Assembly (NCBI GenBank): GCA_002898935.1
Contig: BEII01000061.1
Coordinates: 1 to 7,734, forward strand
From: a bacterium HR32
Lineage (GTDB): Bacteria; Sysuimicrobiota; Sysuimicrobiia; Sysuimicrobiales; Sysuimicrobiaceae
Reading direction: 5' to 3'
Length of the DNA: 7,734 nt
Shown here: piece after piece, positions 5,171 to 7,734 of the stretch
How positions within the stretch are numbered: position 1 is the stretch's first letter
How the letters are laid out: every line of letters starts with the position of its first letter
The notes under the pieces: model-generated
Told to the model about the DNA's origin: nothing
The model's input: the letters and a program-made list of their open reading frames with translations, nothing else
Databases searched by the model: none
Position numbers and translations under genes: made by a program

Positions 5171-6638
5171 ACGGGCCGAGCGGGCTGAGCCAGCGCGCGA
5201 GTTCGGAAGCGGAGCGCGCCTCCCCCTCGAGGACGGCCCGCACGAGGTCGTGCACCAGGGTGATGTCCGCCGGCTCGGAGTACTCCCAGCCGACTTCGTC
5301 CGGGAACCGTACGAAGAGGGGCACTCGCCGGTCGTCGCCCTTCCGTTCCCGGTACCAGTGGTCGGAGGTCACGACCACCACGCTGTCCTGCCACACCCCG
5401 GCACGCTCCATCGCCTCCCGCAAAGCCCTGAGGGTACGGTCCGCCAGAGCCAGGTTGTCTCCGTAGCCGCCTGCGCTGTACCGGACGCGCTGTTCCGCGC
5501 GGTCGAAGACCCACGGCGGGTGGGGTATCGGCAGGTGTACCCACGCCAGGTCGCGAGTGGGATCGGAGACCGCCTGCACGGAAGCCTCCAGTAGCCTCCG
5601 GTACCACGCGTCCGGGTCCTCCTGAAGCCACCGACTGAGGACCGGCGCGGCCCTCGCCGCGTGCACGGCCTGACGGCCCAACGCTTCGAGGACGGCCGTG
5701 TGATCTCGTGGCCTCGGTCCCTCCCACCCCGCGCCGCCGTCGTTGAGGAGCGGCACCTGCCAGCACGGCGAGCCTTGTGGCACCAGGCCGCAGTACGGGA
5801 GCCACGCGCCCACCACGGCCAACCGTGCCCCCGCGGCGCTCGCCGTCCTGAAGAGCGTCTGCGCTCTCGCGAGCTCCTGGAACTCTTCCTCCCCGTGGAA
5901 CCGCACCCACAACCGGTTCCGCGAGTCCAGGACTGCTTCGTCCACCCACCTTCCCGTGAGCATCGTCGGCACCGCCTTGAGCGTTCGGTCCGCGGTGGAG
6001 CGCACCCGGGTGCCGCGAAGGGAACGGGCGGCGAGCCGGTCGAACTCATCCAAGCGGAGCCCCGGCTCACGACGCTCGAAGGCGAGCTCGTAGTCAAGCT
6101 CGTCGAACAGCAACACCACGGTCCGGCGCACCACCGTGCGCGGCCCGGTGAGCTGCACCTCGGCGGGTCGCCCCGGTCCCGGCCACACAAGAACCAGCGA
6201 CTGCGCGAGCGTCACGGCCACGAAGGGGACACAGGCGACCAGGAGTCCTCCGAGCAGTCTCTCCGCCGCCGGGAGGTGTCGGACCGCCACCCACACCACG
6301 AGCGCGACCGCTCCCACCAGCCCCAGGACCTTCAGCTCCCACGGCCAAGGCCCGCCGCCCAGGTGCACCGGTAGGACCGTCCGCCGGACGACGTTCAGGG
6401 GCACGAGCAGACCGGAGCCCACGAGCACGGTCCACAGCACCCGGCCGGCCCCACCCCAGCGGCGGCAGACCGCCTCCACCGCCCAGAGGGCCAGGGCCAG
6501 CGAGACGAGCCCGACCACCGCCGCCGCGTGGGCTTCGGTAGCCCGCACGCCCCACGCGCGGCTGTACAACACCCGCTCCCACACGGGCAACCACAGGAGG
6601 TTTGCGAGAGAGGCCGCCCGGAGCAGTCCCCACCACAC
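5169..6638 (-). CDS. Membrane-bound alkaline phosphatase/sulfatase-superfamily hydrolase or transferase
   Basis: This 489-residue protein has an N-terminal membrane region of about four helices (roughly 5-20, 38-58, 66-83, 104-120, then 128-152). An alkaline-phosphatase-superfamily domain outside the membrane follows. The visible landmarks are LLFDELDY (176-183), which offers Asp179 and Glu180 as metal ligands, and ADRTLKAVPTMLTGR (216-230), with Thr219 the likely nucleophile. HLPIPHPPWVF (368-378), GGYGDNLALAD (390-400) and TSDHWYRER (424-432, Asp426 and His427) follow. The sulfatase CxPSR motif is absent, so it is unlikely to be a formylglycine sulfatase. The layout is closer to lipoteichoic-acid-synthase-like or phosphoethanolamine-transferase-like enzymes that modify surface polymers or lipids. 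The substrate is unknown. The start is GTG at 6638, two bases after the methyltransferase stop, with AGGAG six bases upstream, so translation is coupled. The stop codon lies in a stem-loop. Confidence 0.8.
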   Translation of the reverse strand: MWWGLLRAASLANLLWLPVWERVLYSRAWGVRATEAHAAAVVGLVSLALALWAVEAVCRRWGGAGRVLWTVLVGSGLLVPLNVVRRTVLPVHLGGGPWPWELKVLGLVGAVALVVWVAVRHLPAAERLLGGLLVACVPFVAVTLAQSLVLVWPGPGRPAEVQLTGPRTVVRRTVVLLFDELDYELAFERREPGLRLDEFDRLAARSLRGTRVRSTADRTLKAVPTMLTGRWVDEAVLDSRNRLWVRFHGEEEFQELARAQTLFRTASAAGARLAVVGAWLPYCGLVPQGSPCWQVPLLNDGGAGWEGPRPRDHTAVLEALGRQAVHAARAAPVLSRWLQEDPDAWYRRLLEASVQAVSDPTRDLAWVHLPIPHPPWVFDRAEQRVRYSAGGYGDNLALADRTLRALREAMERAGVWQDSVVVVTSDHWYRERKGDDRRVPLFVRFPDEVGWEYSEPADITLVHDLVRAVLEGEARSASELARWLSPLGP

Positions 6639-6640
6639 GG

Positions 6641-7734
6641 TCAGCTCCTGCGAACCATGCAGTACAGCCGCCGCCCGCTATCCGGTAGCTCCGCGACCGA
6701 CGTCACATCGAACCAGCGTCGGAACGCGGCCTCGAACCGCTCCGGCGTCCAGTCCTCGAACAGCTCCCCGCGGCCCCGCACCAGCCGGCGGAACATGGGG
6801 TCGTCCCGCGGGACGAACTCCACCAGCACGAACTGCCGGGCCAGTTCCGCTGCCAGCGCCGCCATCTCCTCCACAGGGACCCGCTCCGTCACCGCCAAGT
6901 GGTGCACCAGCGCCAGCATGAGCACCGCGTCGAAGGCGCCCCGCGCTCGGTCGAGAAAGCTCCGGCACTCCGCGTTCCTCCACCCTACCGCTGGCGTCGG
7001 ACGCGCCAGGTCCACCACCAGGGGGAGGACGTCACGGCCCGAGGCGGCCGCTCGACGCCAGGTCACTCCCACCACCACCGGGTCTTTGTCCACCGCGACG
7101 ACCCGTGCCCCGAGCGTGGCGGCCGCCTCCGCGAAGGACCCGGTGTTGCAGCCCGCGTCCAGTACGGTCCGAGGTCGCAGACGCTGGAGCGTGCCCACCA
7201 CCCAGTCGTGCTTGGCGCGCCACGCCTCGGGGGCCGTGCGCGCTGCCTCCTCCTCGTACCCGGTCCAGTGCGAGTGCCGGTGGGCCGGAGGCTTCAGCTG
7301 CTCGAGTTGGCCACGTAGGCCCCGGAACAGCCTCTGCAGCACGTACCGCGCCGCCTCCGGGTCGGCTGCCCGCCGGGTCCCGTGCAGTCGGTCGCCCATC
7401 CGCTCTGCCCGACGGCTCAGCCAGCTGGGGATCGTAGCCAGGGTGAACACCGGCCGTCGCAGCCGCACCAGCGGCCCGAGCCACCGGCTGGCCTGCTCTG
7501 GCGTGAGGCCGTCCCGGTAGTCCAGGAACACGACTGCCGGCGGGATGCCCGCGAACCGCCAGACCGCCAGCGGGAGGAGGAAGGTGCGGACGAACTGTCC
7601 GTAGGCGGGCCAGACGAAGTCGGCGGGGTCGCGCGGTTCCAACGACAGCACGTCGACGAACACCGGCCTGGCACCGCGGAACAACACGTTGTATGGTGTG
7701 GCGTCCTTCAGCCCGAAGCCGTGGGTCAGGGTAC
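6641..7734 (-). CDS. Class I SAM-dependent methyltransferase, N-terminus beyond window
   Basis: The 363 visible residues continue past the right edge without a start. The N-terminal part begins THGFGLKDATPYNVLFRGAR and continues PVFVDVLSLEPRDP. This is a conserved lead-in that I associate with a methyltransferase group sometimes annotated as NoeA-related; that name is a recollection, not a search. The Rossmann-fold domain follows: motif I LDAGCNTGSF at 191-200 binds S-adenosylmethionine, and VVAVDKD at 211-217 holds the acidic ribose-binding residue. LMLALVHHL at 271-279 lies where motif IV/post-motif residues are expected. The methyl acceptor is unknown. An in-frame GTG at 7687 exists, but the conserved DATPYN sequence upstream of it shows the protein starts earlier. 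Two bases separate its TGA from the GTG of the membrane phosphatase/sulfatase-like gene, so the two probably act in one pathway, perhaps on a surface glycan or lipid. Confidence 0.87.
   Translation of the reverse strand, partial: TLTHGFGLKDATPYNVLFRGARPVFVDVLSLEPRDPADFVWPAYGQFVRTFLLPLAVWRFAGIPPAVVFLDYRDGLTPEQASRWLGPLVRLRRPVFTLATIPSWLSRRAERMGDRLHGTRRAADPEAARYVLQRLFRGLRGQLEQLKPPAHRHSHWTGYEEEAARTAPEAWRAKHDWVVGTLQRLRPRTVLDAGCNTGSFAEAAATLGARVVAVDKDPVVVGVTWRRAAASGRDVLPLVVDLARPTPAVGWRNAECRSFLDRARGAFDAVLMLALVHHLAVTERVPVEEMAALAAELARQFVLVEFVPRDDPMFRRLVRGRGELFEDWTPERFEAAFRRWFDVTSVAELPDSGRRLYCMVRRS
6645..6649 (-). promoter_or_regulatory. Ribosome binding site of the phosphatase/sulfatase-like gene
   Basis: AGGAG lies within the last codons of the methyltransferase gene, six bases before the GTG at 6638. 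It supports this non-ATG start and coupled translation. Confidence 0.6.

Noticed and set aside
5169..6638. Formylglycine-type sulfatase assignment.
   Set aside because: The CxPSR maturation motif is missing; the nucleophile position is better explained by Thr219. Only superfamily membership is claimed.

Overview
The window is GC-rich DNA (about 70% by eye) from a bacterium, and all eight recognisable genes lie on the minus strand. The proteins are rich in Ala, Arg, Leu, Val and Glu. The DUF2203 protein and the GGTCLHYGCIPTK active site of the dihydrolipoamide dehydrogenase are of types I associate with Deinococcota, Chloroflexota, Armatimonadota or related high-GC Terrabacteria, possibly thermophilic. 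The phylum cannot be fixed from the sequence alone. There is no mobile element, CRISPR array, tRNA, rRNA or phage gene, and no gene-free stretch over 300 bases.

In the direction of transcription (high to low coordinates) there are three blocks. Block 1 (7734-5169) is a class I SAM-dependent methyltransferase whose start lies outside the window, followed 2 nt later by a membrane protein with a periplasmic or extracellular alkaline-phosphatase/sulfatase-superfamily domain. Their tight coupling suggests modification of a cell-surface molecule. A stem-loop begins at the stop codon. Block 2 (5029-2568) is a ten-helix EamA-type transporter, then, after 50 nt, a sulfite-oxidase-fold molybdenum-cofactor oxidoreductase with its own N-terminal membrane helices. 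Possible hairpins follow its stop codon.

Block 3 (2466-1) is a metal/redox-regulated operon. A promoter with an overlapping Fur-box-like palindrome precedes a PerR/Fur-type regulator. Next come a DtxR/MntR-fold regulator and a DUF2203 protein, joined by two successive 4-bp GTGA stop/start overlaps. Dihydrolipoamide dehydrogenase (E3) follows after 73 nt and runs off the left edge.

The most notable biology is in block 3. The Fur-family protein keeps all five PerR-type regulatory ligands, including the Asp associated with peroxide sensing. The co-translated DtxR/MntR-like protein has lost most of its expected metal ligands. The block may therefore be a self-repressed peroxide/iron-responsive operon with one metal-sensing and one possibly metal-independent repressor. 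I see no clear defence, toxin-antitoxin or otherwise wholly undescribed system.
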